Positions 10,149 to 23,200 of a DNA stretch of 64,000 bases are shown here, piece by piece; the stretch's first letter is position 1, and each line of letters opens with the position of its first letter. A program made the translations under genes and the position numbers. Under the pieces are notes generated by a model that was not told the DNA's origin, did not search any database, and was given only the letters and a program-made list of their open reading frames with translations. The stretch is from Gorsachius magnificus (taxonomy: Eukaryota; Chordata; Aves; Pelecaniformes; Ardeidae): assembly GCA_034008185.1 (NCBI GenBank), contig CM067084.1, positions 59,472,599-59,536,598 on the forward strand, in the 5' to 3' direction.

Positions 10149-13003
10149 GCCTGAAGCGGGGAGGGGATATAAACAGGCTCACTAGAGAGGAGCCTGGGGG
10201 TGTCACCCCATTGCTGGGGGTGAAACCGTCAGCCCAGCTCAAGTGCATCTACACTAATGCACGCAGCATGGGCAACAAACGGGAGGAGCTGGAAGCCGTT
10301 GTAAGGCAGGATGGTTATGATGTAGTCGCCATCACAGAAACGTGGTGGGATGCCTCCCATGACTGGAGTGCTGCGATGGATGGCTACAAACTCTTCAGAA
10401 GGGACAGGCAAGGAAGGAGAGGCGGCGGGGTGGCTCTGTATGTTAGGGAGTGTTTAGATTGTACAGAGCTTGACACTTGTGGTGAGGCAGAATGCTTATG
10501 GATGAGGATGAGAGGGGAGGCCAACAGAAAAGATATCCTGTTGGGAGTCTGTTACAGACCACCCGACCAGGATGAGGATGTTGACGAAGAATTCTACTAG
10601 CGGCTGGCAGGAGTCTCTCAGTCATGAGCTCTTGTTCTTGTGGGGGACTTCAACTTCCCAGACATCTGCTGGAAATACAATACAGCAGAAAGGAAACAGT
10701 CCAGAAGGTTCCTGCAGTGTGTGGAAGATAACTTCCTGACACAGCTGGTAAGTGAGCCTACCAGGGGAGGTGCCCTGCTTGACCTCCTGTTCACTAATAG
10801 CCAAGGACTGGTGGGAGAGGTGATGGTCGGAGGTCGTCTAGGCCTTAGTGGTCATGAAATGGTAGAGTTTTTGATCTTTGGTGAGGTAAGGAAGGGGGTC
10901 AGCAAGACCGCCACCATGGATTTCCGGAGGGCAGACTTTGACCTGCTCAGAACGCTGGTTGGGAGAGTCCCTTGGGAGACAGTCCTGAAGGGCAAAGGGG
11001 TCCAAGAAGGCTGGGTATTTTTCAAGGAAGAAGTCTTAAAGGCACAGGACCAGGCTGTCCCCATGTGCCGTAAGACAAATCAGCGGGGAAGACGACCGGC
11101 CTGGCTGGACAGAGGACTACTACTGCGACTAAGGGAAAAAAGGAGAGCTTACCAGCTCTGGAAGAAGGGGCAGGCAACCCAAGAAGAGTACAGGGATCTT
11201 GTCAGGTCATACAGAGAGGAAATTAGAAAGGCAAAAGCCCAGCTGGAATTTAACCTGGCCACTGTTGTAAGGGATAATAAGAAAAGTTTTTATAAATACG
11301 TTAACAGCAAAGAGAGAGCCAGGGAGAACCTCCATCCTCTAGTGGATGCAAGGGGGAACATTGCCACTAAAGACGAGGAAAAGGCTGAGATACTCAATGC
11401 CTTCTTTGCCTCAGTCTTTAATGGCCTGATGAGTTACCCCCAGGGTACCCAGCCTCCTGAGCTGGAAGATGGGGACAGAGAGTGGAATGAACCCCCCATA
11501 ATCCAGGAGGAAGCAGTCTTTGACCTGCTATGCCACCTGGACATCCACAAGTTTATGGGGCTGGATGGGATCCACCCAAGAGTGCTGAAGGAGTTGGCAG
11601 AGGAGCTTGTCAAGCCACTCTCTATCATTTATCAGCAGTCCTGGAGAACAGGGGAGGTCCCAGATGACTGGAGGTTGGCAAATGTGACGCCTCTCTTCAA
11701 GAAGGGACGGAAGGAGGATCCGGGGAACTACAGACCAGTCAGCCTAACCTCGGTACCGGGGAAGATTATGGAGAGGTTCATCTTGAGTGTGCTCACCAGG
11801 CACATGGAGGACAATCAGGGGATCAGGCCCAGTCAGCATGGGTTCATGAAAGGCAGGTCTTGCCTAACCAACCTGATTTCCTTCTATGACCAGGTGACCC
11901 GCCTGGTAGATGAGGGAAAGGCTGTGGATGTTGTCTACCTGGACTTCAGCAAAGCCTTTGACACAGTCTCCCATAGCATTCTCCTGGAGAAGCTGGCAAT
12001 TCGTGGCCTAGATGGGTGTACTCTTCGCTGGGTTAAAAACTGGCTGGATGGCCGAGCCCAGAGAGTCGTGGTGAATGGAGCTAAATCCAGTTGGTGGCCG
12101 GTCACAAGCGGTGTCCCCCAGGGCTCAGTTCTAGGGCCGGTCTTGTTTAATATCTTTATCAATGACCTTGATGAGGGGATTGAGTGTGCCCTCAGTAAAT
12201 TTGCAGATGACACCAAACTGGGTGGGAGTGTTGATCTGCTGGAGGGGAGGAGGGCTCTGCAAAGGGACCTGGGCAGGCTGGATCGATGGGCTGAGGCCAA
12301 CTGTATGAGGTTCAACAAGGCCAAGTGCCAGGTCCTGCACTTTGGTCACAGCAACCCCATGCAGCGCTACAGGCTTGGCGAAGAGTGGCTGGAAAGCTGC
12401 CTGGTGGAAAAAGACCTGGGGGTACTGATTGACAGCCGGCTGAATATGAGCCAGCAGTGTGCCCAGGTGGCCAAGAAGGCCAATGGCATCCTGGCCTGTA
12501 TCAGGAATAGTGTGGCCAGCAGGAGTAGGGAAGTGATTGTGCCCCTGTACTCGGTGCTGGTGAGGCCACACCTTGAATACTGTGTTCAGTTTTGGGCCCC
12601 TCACTACAAGAAAGATGTTGCATAGCTGGAACATGTCCAGAGGAGAGCAACCAAGCTGGTGAGGGGTCTGGAGCACAAGTCATACGAGGAGCGGCTGAGG
12701 GAACTGGGGTTGTTTAGTCTGGAGAAGAGGAGGCTGAGGGGAGACCTGATCGCCCTCTACAACTGCCTGACAGGAGGCTGTAGTGAGGTGGGGGTCGGCC
12801 TCTTCTCCCTGGTAACAGACGATAGGATGAGGGGGAATGGCTTGAAGCTGCGCCAGGGCAGGTTTAGGCTAGACATTAGGAAAAACTTCTTCACCGAGAG
12901 GGTTGTCAGGCTCTGGAATGGGCTGCCCAGGGAGGTGGTGGAGTCCTCATCCCTGGAGGTATTTAAAAGAAGGATAGATGAGGTGCTTAGGGACACGGTT
13001 TAG
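10139..13003 (+). pseudogene. CR1 ORF2 endonuclease-reverse transcriptase, inactivated
   Basis: ORF2 supplies the target-nicking APE-type endonuclease and the reverse transcriptase for target-primed integration. Endonuclease motifs are in order: NARSMGNK (about 10256), ITETWWD with the catalytic Glu at 10337-10339, YRPPD (about 10550), GDFNFPD (10643-10663). A final motif reads SGH at 10847-10855, where family members and the minus-strand copy here have SDH. Reverse transcriptase motifs follow: [11 protein letters not shown] (about 11730), [21 protein letters not shown] (about 11943), [11 protein letters not shown] (about 12110) and the catalytic FADD at 12200-12211. The C-terminal [20 protein letters not shown] domain ends at the natural stop 13001-13003. 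The frame is continuous but has three premature stops: TAG 10598-10600, TGA 10625-10627 and TAG 12623-12625. With the Asp to Gly change in SDH this copy cannot make active protein. Confidence 0.93.
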
Positions 13004-13092
13004 TGGTGGGATGGCAGTGCTAGGTTAACGGTTGGACTCGATGATCTTAAAGGTCTTTTCCAACCGAGGTGATTCTATGATTCTATGATTCT

Positions 13093-14531
13093 CCATACTC
13101 CTAAGTATCACTTATTTTACAGTTTGGATTAATATCTATGACCCTGTCTGATCACTGCATCACAGATCAATTTTGTGACTCAAATTAAAATCACAGTTAG
13201 TGTATCTCTGTTGATAATAAAGATGATCATTCACCTGTTTAAATCATGCCTATACCTTTGTTCACTCTAATCCACTCTAATTTCCTTTGGTATATGGTAT
13301 TTTTTTCTAAGAATGGGCAGTTAGTTTTCAATTTGTATTGTTGCCTTTGATTTCACACATTAAAATACTGAATGTTTCACTTGACTCTGTCATAGCTTTA
13401 CAGTACTGAAAATCATCTCTCATTGTAAACTAAATACACCCTTTCAACATATATACACACACCTTCACCATGGTGTTAAAGTATTTAAAGGTGTCAGGGT
13501 GTTTGCACTCTCCAAGCATACATTTGTGTAAGATGGATACGCTGTTCAGGTATTTTGAAACCACTGGTTTATGTTCTTAAGAAAATCTTAAAAGTCAAAT
13601 TTATGATAGTTGATACTAAAATTCCATGTTCTCTGTAGAAATCTTTTCACAAACTTGGCATTTGCAATATTAATTAACATTAATACAGAAGCTTTCTTTT
13701 CAATAAAAAGCTTACTAACATTTATTTTATTTGTAGGTTCATATCTTCTTCAAAGTATAATGAAAGTCCATTTTTCTGCTTGATTCTACTTTTTTAGAGT
13801 ACATATTATCACAGCATGCTAAAATGCCAAGTATGAGGCAGAGGTGAAACCAATCTGCTCACCAGGTTAAGTATTTCAAAATATTTGATTGATTATTTCC
13901 TGTGACAACTTTCTAGTTGCCAGCTTGATCCATTTTGGCAAACAGTTTTAAAGAATTAAAAAAAATTAAATCTCTTAAGCTTGCAACTTTTACCTCTCCA
14001 AATAATGTTTTTATTTTTCCTGTTTGTTTTGCACTTAGCAAATCACCAGCCTCCTCAAGGCCTATTTCCCTATATTGTACTTTTCAATTTTTCCTAGACA
14101 GAAACTTTTTTTTTCAGTTTATGTCCTAAGAAAGTAAGTCCTATAAACCATATTGCCAGTAGTTTCTGACCCTAATATGTTTTTGAAAAAAATTGATATG
14201 GATGTCTAAGCCTAAAAAAGAAGACATTGCAAGAAGTGTCATAAAAAAAAAAAATTTTGAGTGACAGAAGAGTTCATGATGCCTTTAGTAAAACACAGCT
14301 TAGAAGGAACTCAGCCTTTACAAGACACCAGAAAAAACCTGGGAAGATGTTTTAAGTTTTCCAAACACAAGGAAAAGCTTCAGTCGGAATTAAAACTGTA
14401 AGAAATCTAACCAGAAGGTACAAAACCACATGAAAAACCACTTAATGATCCCAAGGTTTTTTGTTTGCTTGTTTTTGTTTTGTTTTTTTTTTCCTATGTT
14501 TAACCCTTTTTTTTTCATAATCAGTTGATTA
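13093..14531. other. AT-rich non-coding stretch
   Basis: No gene or recognisable repeat. It contains homopolymer runs (A near 14244, T near 14480) and a T/G-rich run (14459-14490) just before the LTR-like element. Confidence 0.55.
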
Positions 14532-14814
14532 TGTATGGGAGACCGAATACCCCGCTAACTGTCTCTCAAAGCTTGCTCCTTTGTGTGGCGACGTGCGAAG
14601 ATCAGCGTTGCCGCCGGCGAGGTGGCTTGCAGGCCGGCTGAAGCGGTGGGCACCCAGGCGGGGCCGCCTGCTCACCACCAGCCCGCAGCGCACCGCCACT
14701 GACAGCGCGCGAGCAGAACCCAGCCCCGGCCCAACGGCGACCGCGCGCGCCAGCAGAGCCCACCAAAGCAAAGCGCGCGACACGTGTGCGCGTGTGCCGG
14801 GATGGGCTGGGCTC

Positions 14815-14820
14815 TATAAA
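14815..14820 (+). promoter_or_regulatory. TATA box of the LTR-like element
   Basis: TATAAA follows a CpG-rich upstream region and precedes the AATAAA by 189 bases, the usual order of U3 promoter and R polyadenylation signal. Confidence 0.55.
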
Positions 14821-15008
14821 AAAGGCCGCCGCCTCAGGCCCCATGTGCGACCCTTGTGTGTGCTCACCCACCCTCGAAGACCCCAGAAGCACGGACCCCA
14901 CAGATCCATGGCGGTGACTGTGCTCTGCTATCCGGAAGTCCCACTTGATTTGCTGTCTTTCCTTCCTTCCTTCCCTATCGCTGCTTTCTCTCTTTCCCCT
15001 GAGGCGTT

Positions 15009-15014
15009 AATAAA
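15009..15014 (+). terminator. Polyadenylation signal of the LTR-like element
   Basis: AATAAA lies in the context GTTAATAAATGGG, downstream of the TATA box and upstream of a GT-rich stretch, as in an LTR R/U5 boundary. Confidence 0.5.
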
Positions 15015-17978
15015 TGGGTGGGCTTAGGACATCTGACCTCGTTCGCTCGAAGGCATGGAACCTGACAGGAGAGGTTGGTCCAGCCGTCCCTGGCCTCCCA
15101 GATTCGCCTGAGGTCGGCTAGAAAGCAAGGGGGCCTTCCTCTCATCCAACAAAATTGGATCCTAACATTATGCTAAGGTTTTTTCTCTGCCCTGTTTCTT
15201 TTGGCTTATATTGACCGGTGAGAGCAGGTGAATTAAACAGTTTGAATAACATTTATTTTCTGTTCCCTTTATTCTTTTACAATGCTCTAGACAAGAGAGC
15301 AGAAAACTTAAAAAAATCCTGAATTCTGTGACAATTCTTGCCTTAGCTGTCTCTGGATGTCCAAGACACACTACAGACAGGTGTGAAATTTAGGATTTGA
15401 ACTGAAACAGATTGCTGATATTTATTTTTTTTCTCTCAAAGGGTGTGGAGGAATGCAAAGATCACTTTAAAATTTATTAGTGTTGATCATAAGTAGTTGA
15501 GAGGGAATGTGGATATGTGTGGATTGCCTTTAAGCTCTCTTCTTTCAAATTATTTTCTCAAGTGAAATTGCTAGGAAAATAATTGTCTGAAAGTCTACAA
15601 CTCTCAGGTTATCTCATAGATCAAATACCTTTATTCTGTATTTGAAAAAGTTGTCTAAGAACATTAGTAGACCATAAGAAAATCTTGGAATACATAGGTT
15701 AAAAGAAGAATCACCTTCTCCTCTTTAGAATGTTGTTGTCATTTTATTTTGAACTTAATTTGTATGATTCTATTAAAGTGTAATCCAAAACTAAAATTTA
15801 AACTGGTAGTCAATAATATGGTTATAAAATAAAACTCTAACCTTTAGAAATACTTTGGCCAAATTGAAGAACTAAAATTTACTGTCACACTTGTTTTCAG
15901 GCAAAAAAATGTAGAAATGGTATATGAGCTTATTATTTTTAAGACAAATTATTTGTACGTAACTGACGATGAAAGCAAATAAAGGTCTTCAAATGAGAAT
16001 TCACAGTGCTGTGCATTTTTTAGAAGTGAAATCAACTGCTGATTTAACAATTACCATGCAGTTTTGAGTTTAAAATATAGCCAAAGACCTAAAAATCTAT
16101 CTTGAAACATAGCAGTTTTGCCCGTAGCCTGATGATTGCTTACACAAGCTCAGTGGATTCTGCTAGCTTTGGATCTGAAAAAATCATGTTGATGTATTCG
16201 TGTTAGCATTTAAACAGTGCATTTTATTGTACCCAGTTCCCAGAGGAATAATTATTATCTCAACTTAGATCATCTTTGGCAGATGAAATCCTGGTTTTCA
16301 CATGGCATCTTAAGCTATTACTTTGCACAGGTGTTAGAAGAGCAAAAGGTTCATCAGTTTCAATGTCTGGCACATGTGACTGATGCCCAGGGGACTTGAA
16401 AGACAATCCTGGAAAAACCTGCTCTCACTCACTGGTTACACACTTCTGAATTGTTAATGGTCTCATTAGGCATACTACACAGAATGCCTGATTTATTAAT
16501 TGTGGCCTCTCCTATGTGAAATTGCCTGCATAGATTTGTTACTCTTTGAGTTTCTTAAACATCAAATCATTTTAAAGCCATGGAGTCATTAGTGGTGTAG
16601 TATCACTATAGTGTCACTAGAGACACTGCTGTAATGTAAGATCTACCTTGGTATTTTTAATGATAAATTCTGAATAATATCACAAATGCACTGTCTACCT
16701 TCTATTCTAAATATTCTTATTCAAAAGAATGGAACAATTTTCTCCTTTTTATTAAATTTGATTGTTAATCACTTCTAAAAAGTTGACAGTGAATTTAAAA
16801 AAATTCTTTGTAGTAAATTTTTTTTTGGTCACAGAATTTTTGGCTGACAACAGGTCAAATTTTCCATGATGTCTCTGTATTCCTCAGTGTTATATGAAAA
16901 AGTTACCTTCAAGATTAGTGAATAACATCCTGGGTAAAATTCAAAGGTAATATCTACCTCTCCTGACATTTGTTTTATCTGTTCACTATATCCATCTATT
17001 CAGGTAAATGTATTTTTATTATTGTTTTATTTTTAACTAGTGCAATTACCAAATACAACCAGATTCATTTTTAGCATTTAAAAATGTCTTCTTTAACCAA
17101 AAGGTAAACGTGAGAAATTTCTGCCTCAAGCAAAAAGTTTGAGGAAAAACTGTAAGAAACTTATAACTGAAATTATAAGGGGTTTATATCTGAAAATTTT
17201 AAGTAGCTTTATCTGCAGCTGTCACCCTGTACTCCAGATAAATAATCATTTATATAAATAGGTATATGGATAAAACCAAAAAAGTTTGTTTGCCAAAAGA
17301 AAAAAAAGAAAATTAAGTTGTAGGAGCATGTGAAACAGCACTGTTTTTTTCTTTTTTTTTCCATGTCATTTAAATACTTGGTACAAATGTGTCAACCACT
17401 TCCATAGAGCGGGAAGATCATAAGGGAAGCTGTCAAAGGGGGAAATTATTTTGAGAGGTTTCATCAGCAGGGGGGTCGAAACAGTTTAATGTAAGAGTGT
17501 CTGCAATTAATCGAGTTGTATCTAGCTGGAGGGTTAATTTATTGTGCTACTGTTGTTTGTCTTTCTCTTTAACAACTCCATGCATTTTTGAAAATTCCTT
17601 CCATAAATCCAGTGTGTTCTCAATAACATAACATAAATTGGCATGAAGAGTTCACAACACAAAAAGGTATTCCTTTCTATTTTTCTTTCCCCATTATTAA
17701 TGAATTAAGGCTTTCAGGTAAAGGTGGTTTAATTTAGCCTCAAGAGTGTGCATTTGGCAATAAATGAAGGCTGTTTACATTGTATTTCTTATAATTTAAA
17801 TTATTTCTGGTTTTTTTTTATATGAACACTGAGGGTTTTTTTCGCAAACAAAACTGTTTTTTCCTGTAGGGGGTGGTGTTCAATTTTGTATAGACAACAA
17901 GATTGTTTTGGACTACAAAAGATCTATGTTTTTATCAAATTAATCAAACTTGCAGAGAGACAGAGAGTATCAATGGAA

Positions 17979-18060
17979 TTCTCAATTAAGGGATTGTACC
18001 AGGTAAGATTCTTGTATGAGTGGTTTCTCAATTGAGAGATTGTCCCAGATAAGATTCCTG
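17979..18060. repeat. Two-copy 36-bp imperfect tandem repeat
   Basis: Copies at 17979-18014 and 18025-18060 share TTCTCAATT.AG.GATTGT.CCA..TAAGATTC.TG with five differences. The period is 46 bp, of which 36 are alignable. Confidence 0.75.
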
Positions 18061-18084
18061 GGGGGGAGGGGAGGCGGGGGGAGG
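18060..18084 (+). repeat. G-rich run, possible G-quadruplex
   Basis: Directly after the tandem repeat come runs of seven G, four G and six G separated by one to four bases, almost all on the plus strand. The pattern can satisfy a four-tract G-quadruplex if the long runs are split. No gene start is nearby. Confidence 0.5.
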
Positions 18085-19992
18085 TGTATTGTAAATTAGG
18101 TTCCCTAAATCTTTCAAGCATATTAATATCCTTCCTATTCCGTATGAAGTACAGGTTCGTTAGGATAATGAAGTCAGGTGAGTAGCTGTGGAGGAATTTT
18201 ATCTGAGAGTTTATATTTCTGAAAAAAATGTTTTAAGTCATTGCTCATTCTGCACTGTATTTACATCAAGAGAGTGGCTACTAAAAAATGTTTCTTGAAC
18301 ATGGTGCTATTGATGTAGTTCTTTTGTGATAAAACAGGGAACACTAAGAGTTAGATGTGTGGGTACTGCTCTATTTCCTCTACACTGCACCACTCTCATC
18401 TCATTTCTAAAACCCACACCAGAATTTTCATCCTGACAAGAATCTTTGTATTTTCAGTCAGCACATGCAGAGTGATGGAGAATTCTGACAGCATTCAGCC
18501 ACAACACGAGGAATGGGTCCATCCTACACGTTATCTAGAAAATTTAGTTTATGCTGCTGGGAAGAAGTAATTGGACAAATGAAATTAGACAGAGAAAGTA
18601 ATGTGGTTCCAGCAGGTTAAAGAGTCAGTTAAAAATATGATATTTCTTTATAAGACTATGTAAACTAGATCTTTTAAGCTATGGACATTGATGGCTATTT
18701 TTTAAGTTTTGAGAGAATGTGTAGAATAACTAGAGGGTATATGTTGAAATAGCTAATAGGAGACAAAGGAGATGAAAAAGATGAATTTAGTTTCAAGAAG
18801 TCTTGAATTGCTGATTTACTGTAGATAAAGTAATTGTCAACTGGAAATAGTGTGGCTTTATTTGATTTATTTTTTTTTGTAATTGTGCAGAACAATATAA
18901 AATGGTGTGGAGGAAGTCCTATATCGGTCTTGATAGTCTTCTGAAAACATGAATAGGAAAGGTCATGTGGATGTACTGTTGGCTGGTACTTCCTAATCTC
19001 TCTTTTCAGACAGCAAGCTAATACATTGGCCATTAATTAAATTGGTTCTTCTGTTCTCCTCCCATCCCTCTTTGTTTATAAGGATAGAAAATTGCTCTAT
19101 ACCCATTGGACCTATTGTTTTCTCCTTTTTATCCTCTTTTGTTTCAGTAGAACAAGAAATTCTGACCATAGAAGGCAATCCTGAAGTAGGAACTAGGTAT
19201 TCAACTCAATATTTCAGCACTTTCTAGTTTTCTGCCAAGAGCTTATTTGAGGAACTCATCCTGTCTTCCTGCTGTTAGAATGGCCCTTGGCATGCTTATG
19301 TTGCTTCTTGTCCTTTGCCTTTTATAATTCATGATAAGTAATGGTATAAAAAATACTGCCAATACTTTTATTTGTCACCTGATTATATCAATCATGGTTA
19401 TTATCTAGATCTGTGAGGGATCTTGAAAAGAATGCACTGTGGAACCAGGGCAAATAGATTAAGTAAGATCAGAGACATAAATGATTATTTGAATAATAGG
19501 GCCTAATATTTTTACAGCTTTACCTGGCAGTAAGACTATTTACTGTTTTGCTGTGATGCATTTAAACAGGTTCTCTTCTGAGAGGCATTTTAGTTAGGTG
19601 ACCCCTTTGTTCACTTGCATGAATGAAACCAGAATTTCAGAAACCATCTGATAATCTTGAGCTCATTGTTACATAGACCTCAACCACTGAAAATAGGGTT
19701 GAACGAACAAATAAAAATGAAAGACTGCCAGCACGATAATGCAAATTATTTAACAATAGTAATATTAACAACAGCTGATAATACCCCAGGAAACTAAGAA
19801 ATTCATATTTCCTAAAAAGACGTACCAAAATTTTGTATTTCAAAATGTTTATCTTTGGATGAAGACTAAGACCCAAATGAGGAGGAAGGAAATAAGAGAG
19901 ACAGAAGTCGGTAGAATTACATGCAGGAAAAGTCTTTACAGTAGAAGACAGTGTGTTTGATTTTGAAACATCTCATAATCATACAATTTTAG

Positions 19993-20250
19993 GAATAGGC
20001 AATGGGCACAAACTGAAACATAAGAGGTTTCAGTTGAACATGAGGAGGAACTTGTTTACTCTGAGGGTGACGGAGCACTGGAACAGGCTGCCCAGGGGGG
20101 TTGTGGAGTCTCCTTCTCTGGAGATATTCAAAGCCCGCCTGGATGAAGTCCTGTGCGACATGCTCTGGGTGAACCTGCTTTAGCAGGAGGGTTGGACTAG
20201 ATGATCTCCCGAGGTCCCTTCCAACCCTTGCCATTCTGTAAATGCATAGA
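19993..20250 (+). mobile_element. CR1 LINE 3' fragment
   Basis: On the plus strand this encodes the end of CR1 ORF2: HKLKHKRFQLNMRRNLFTLRV, then EHWNRLPRGVVESPSLEIFKARLDEVL. The 3' UTR block GGTTGGACTAGATGATCTCC follows, and a decayed CCATTCTGTAAATG end. The frame is open for about 75 codons. The sequence differs from both large CR1 copies, so it belongs to another subfamily. It is 5'-truncated near 19993. Confidence 0.92.
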
Positions 20251-23200
20251 TTTACTTAGGCAGAGGCTGTTATTACAGTCGTAAGACTTTTTGTTTTCCA
20301 AATACAATAAAATTTGGGACTTGTCTGAGTAATATGAAACAATTAACTATAAACATCGTGGTGGTCCTGGTGTTTCTCAGCCTTTAATGAAGATATTTTT
20401 AACACCTTACTAGAATGGTCAGGTGATTTCATATCACAGGGCCTTTCTACTTACACGGCTTTACTGTTCTGCCCAAGAGCAACAAGGAACAAAACATGTT
20501 TTCAGTGCAAGTGTGGCTCAGATTAATGAAAATACTTTTACATCCATAACATCTGAATGAAATATGAAAAGTGCTATCATCCTAAGTTTTATTTGGTTTG
20601 TTCTTTTCGGGTTTGGATAGTGTTTTGTAGGGATAGAGAGAGTGGATATTTTTGTGTATCTCTTTATTCAGTCCCAGTTAGTAGTGCAGAAGGAGAAAAA
20701 CTCAAGCAGATTGAAAGCACTGTTTAAAATACCCTATAAGGTCAATCCCTTAAATATAATTACAACCATAAATCAATTTACTATTTACTGCTATGTACTA
20801 TATTCTGTGTACTATGTACCGTGCTCTGTATACTATGAAGTCTCTGTGTACCCCAGATTCTCAGATGAGGATGATTTTCATGTGCTTTGTGGTCAGCACT
20901 ACTGGTGTTTTGGGGATTGGATTTCTTCCCCCCTCCATCTCTGATAGAGAAGGGCTAGTTTTCTGTTCTGTGTGAAAAGCCATAGTTTTGAAAGGTCCAG
21001 TATTCGAAGACAGATAATCAAGTTTAAACTTTTTTTACAGCAATAGACTTCAGAAAATCACAATGACCTTCCTGCAGTTTCCATTTAAAATTCAATCTCA
21101 GTGTCTCATACTCTGAATGTGAATATAAATTCTTTTATAAGGAAGCAGAAATTTTTATTTCCTCCCTTATCTGCTGTGTTCATTAGTATTGTAGCAGTGA
21201 TTAGTAACCCCACAACCTTCTTTGATAGTTTAAGAAACAGCATATGATAGTAGTTACATAAACAATTATTAGATCCATAAATTATGTTTTTTAATTATTT
21301 CAGATATGACTAATTCTTCTTAATGTATTTGAAATCCTGTGTCTTTTAATGGAGAAAGTACTTGACATAGTATTTACAATATACTGCCAACAGCAATAAT
21401 AAATTATATCCAGTCACACAGTTGCCAATGATATTTTTTGACACCTATTGTTTAACTAAAAAAGATTTAAGAATAACCTTTTTTAATACCTTTATAAAGC
21501 TAAAAAGTAGGCTTTGTGCAATAAAATAATTTTTCAGTTTTTCAAAATGTACTGTAAAAGCTTAAAATATTTTATTTTTAGTAACCTTTTGATTAAGAAT
21601 GATACCTGAATGATTAAGAAATTGCAGTTCATTGTATGAGAAATGGCATTTCAGTCTTTAAGAGCTTAGTAGAACCTCTTATATTCTAGAATTTTAATTC
21701 CTGATTTATTATATCTACAAATATATTTCTACTTTAATGATAATTCTCAGAATTTATCAGTTGAAGTACTTCTTTATTCAAGTAGCTTTATTCCATATTG
21801 GTAATATTAATATTTTTAAATATTAGGAAGAATAATTATTTTGAAAGCAAAAGTAATTTTTTTATAAGCATGATCTTTTGATAGAAGTACCTGTATTTCT
21901 ATCTATTTCTGAAGAAAACCTTTATTGTAAACCATTGTTTTCTTCAAAGATTTGCAGATTGCATAAACAAATCTTGCATTATTTAGCAGTTGTTACTGAG
22001 CGTTAAAAACTTTGCCCACTTGGCTGTACTATTCTGGCTTACATAACACCATCGCATCAAAACACTGTAAAGAGTTAGTTGAATGCTGCCTGTATCATAC
22101 ACTAATTTTTGTTTAAGCTTCACAACCTCATAACAGCATCCAACAGCAAGGGGAGCTCTAAGACAAGTTGGAGTAAATGGAGAAACTTGTGAGAGAAGGT
22201 TAGAAATACTGGCAGGAAAGATAGAGTTTGGAGAGATTTGGAATGGGGGAGGGACATAGCTGTTATTCACCATAAGTGAGGCAGACAGAGGTGTTTACAA
22301 AGTACATGAAAAAGAAAAAGCGTAGGGGACTAAGAAAAGCAGCCAAGTGAATAAACAGAAACCATCCGGGCACTTGAAAAAAAATCAAGCTCACAATCCA
22401 CGATGTGCCAAATAGCTAAGAAAATCTAGATATGATATAGCATGTAGACAGTGGTAGAAATAAGTGGTAATCAGATGTAGATTGATTTATCCAGAATATA
22501 ATAGCACCTGTGAATTTCAAATATAATTTACTTACAAGTCAGTCTGAGGAAAAGTCTGTATTTTTACTCAAAGGCATGAAAATCATATTCGATTATTTTG
22601 TCAACATAGAATTAGTATTTCGTAAACATGCTGAACTGTTCCATTTTCACAGCATTCTTTGTATTAAGTGCAACTTGGTAACTTCTGACCCAAATCAGAA
22701 AAAGTCTGTGATCTAGCAAGCACTGGATTTTTAATAGCCTATTAATTATCATTGATATCAAGGTTCTAACTGAAACATTTTAAGAACACTTTGTTATTTA
22801 CATCTATATCTATCATATAGGTAACTGAATAGTAGAGCACTGAGATTTTAATTATACAAAATTATTTGGCATGTACTAATTTTTGAATTTATTTCACTCA
22901 ACCAGCAAGAGAAGCTTTATTTCCAGCCACTGTAACCTATATTGTAGGATTCAGCAAGTGTATGCTTTCTCATCAAAAGCTGCCTAGTTCACAAAGACCA
23001 CATACTTGTACATACAAAAATATGTAAGTAGAGATATTTTCTATATGACTGTAATGGTAGACAAGATTTGTTATTGCAACGTATTGGTTTTTATATAGTC
23101 TGGAAGCAAGAGGCAATTTTTTTTCAAGTCAAACAAGACAATGTATAGCTAGACCAGGAGCAGAAAGGAATAAGTAACTCTATTCTGTCTCAATACTTGG

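Larger units (their letters stand above)
10113..13092 (+). mobile_element. CR1 LINE, nearly complete ORF2 with 3' end
   Basis: This is a 2.98-kb plus-strand CR1 non-LTR retrotransposon. It starts within the last dozen codons of ORF1 (ELVGLVERALN then a stop), spans all of ORF2, and ends in the CR1 3' terminus, a near-tandem ATTCTATG array ending at 13092. The 3' UTR (13004-13092) carries the typical GGTTGGACTCGATGATCTTAAAGG block. It is 5'-truncated, losing most of ORF1 and the 5' UTR. The reading frame is preserved across the whole ORF2 with only point stops and no frameshift. The GC content and CpG are far above the flanks, so this is one of the younger insertions in the window. No clear target-site duplication was seen, which is normal for CR1. 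Confidence 0.95.
14532..15167 (+). mobile_element. Solo LTR-like element, GC-rich
   Basis: This isolated CpG-rich block of about 636 bp has the anatomy of a retroviral LTR on the plus strand. It begins with TGTATGGGAG and has a GC-rich U3. A TATAAA box lies at 14815-14820, followed by a presumed R region and AATAAA at 15009-15014. A U5-like segment of about 150 bp ends in ...CCTAACA. The bases ATTA sit at both edges (14528-14531 and 15167-15170), suggesting a 4-bp target duplication; this would make the last LTR base ambiguous. No gag, pol or env sequence lies near it, so it is a solo LTR if the call is right. The short open frames crossing it on both strands are composition artefacts. Confidence 0.65.
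15171..19992. other. AT-rich non-coding stretch
   Basis: No gene is seen. The notable structures are a CACTATAGTG palindrome (16604-16613) and the tandem duplication plus G-run at 17979-18084, listed separately. Short open frames are scattered and unrelated to any family I recognise. Confidence 0.55.

Noticed and set aside
11935..12676. Minus-strand open frames of 129 and 181 codons
   Set aside because: They are antisense shadows of the CR1 ORF2 on the plus strand.
14529..15027. Open frames of 84 to 148 codons
   Set aside because: They cross the TATA box and GC-rich U3 of an LTR-like element in several frames and show no domain.
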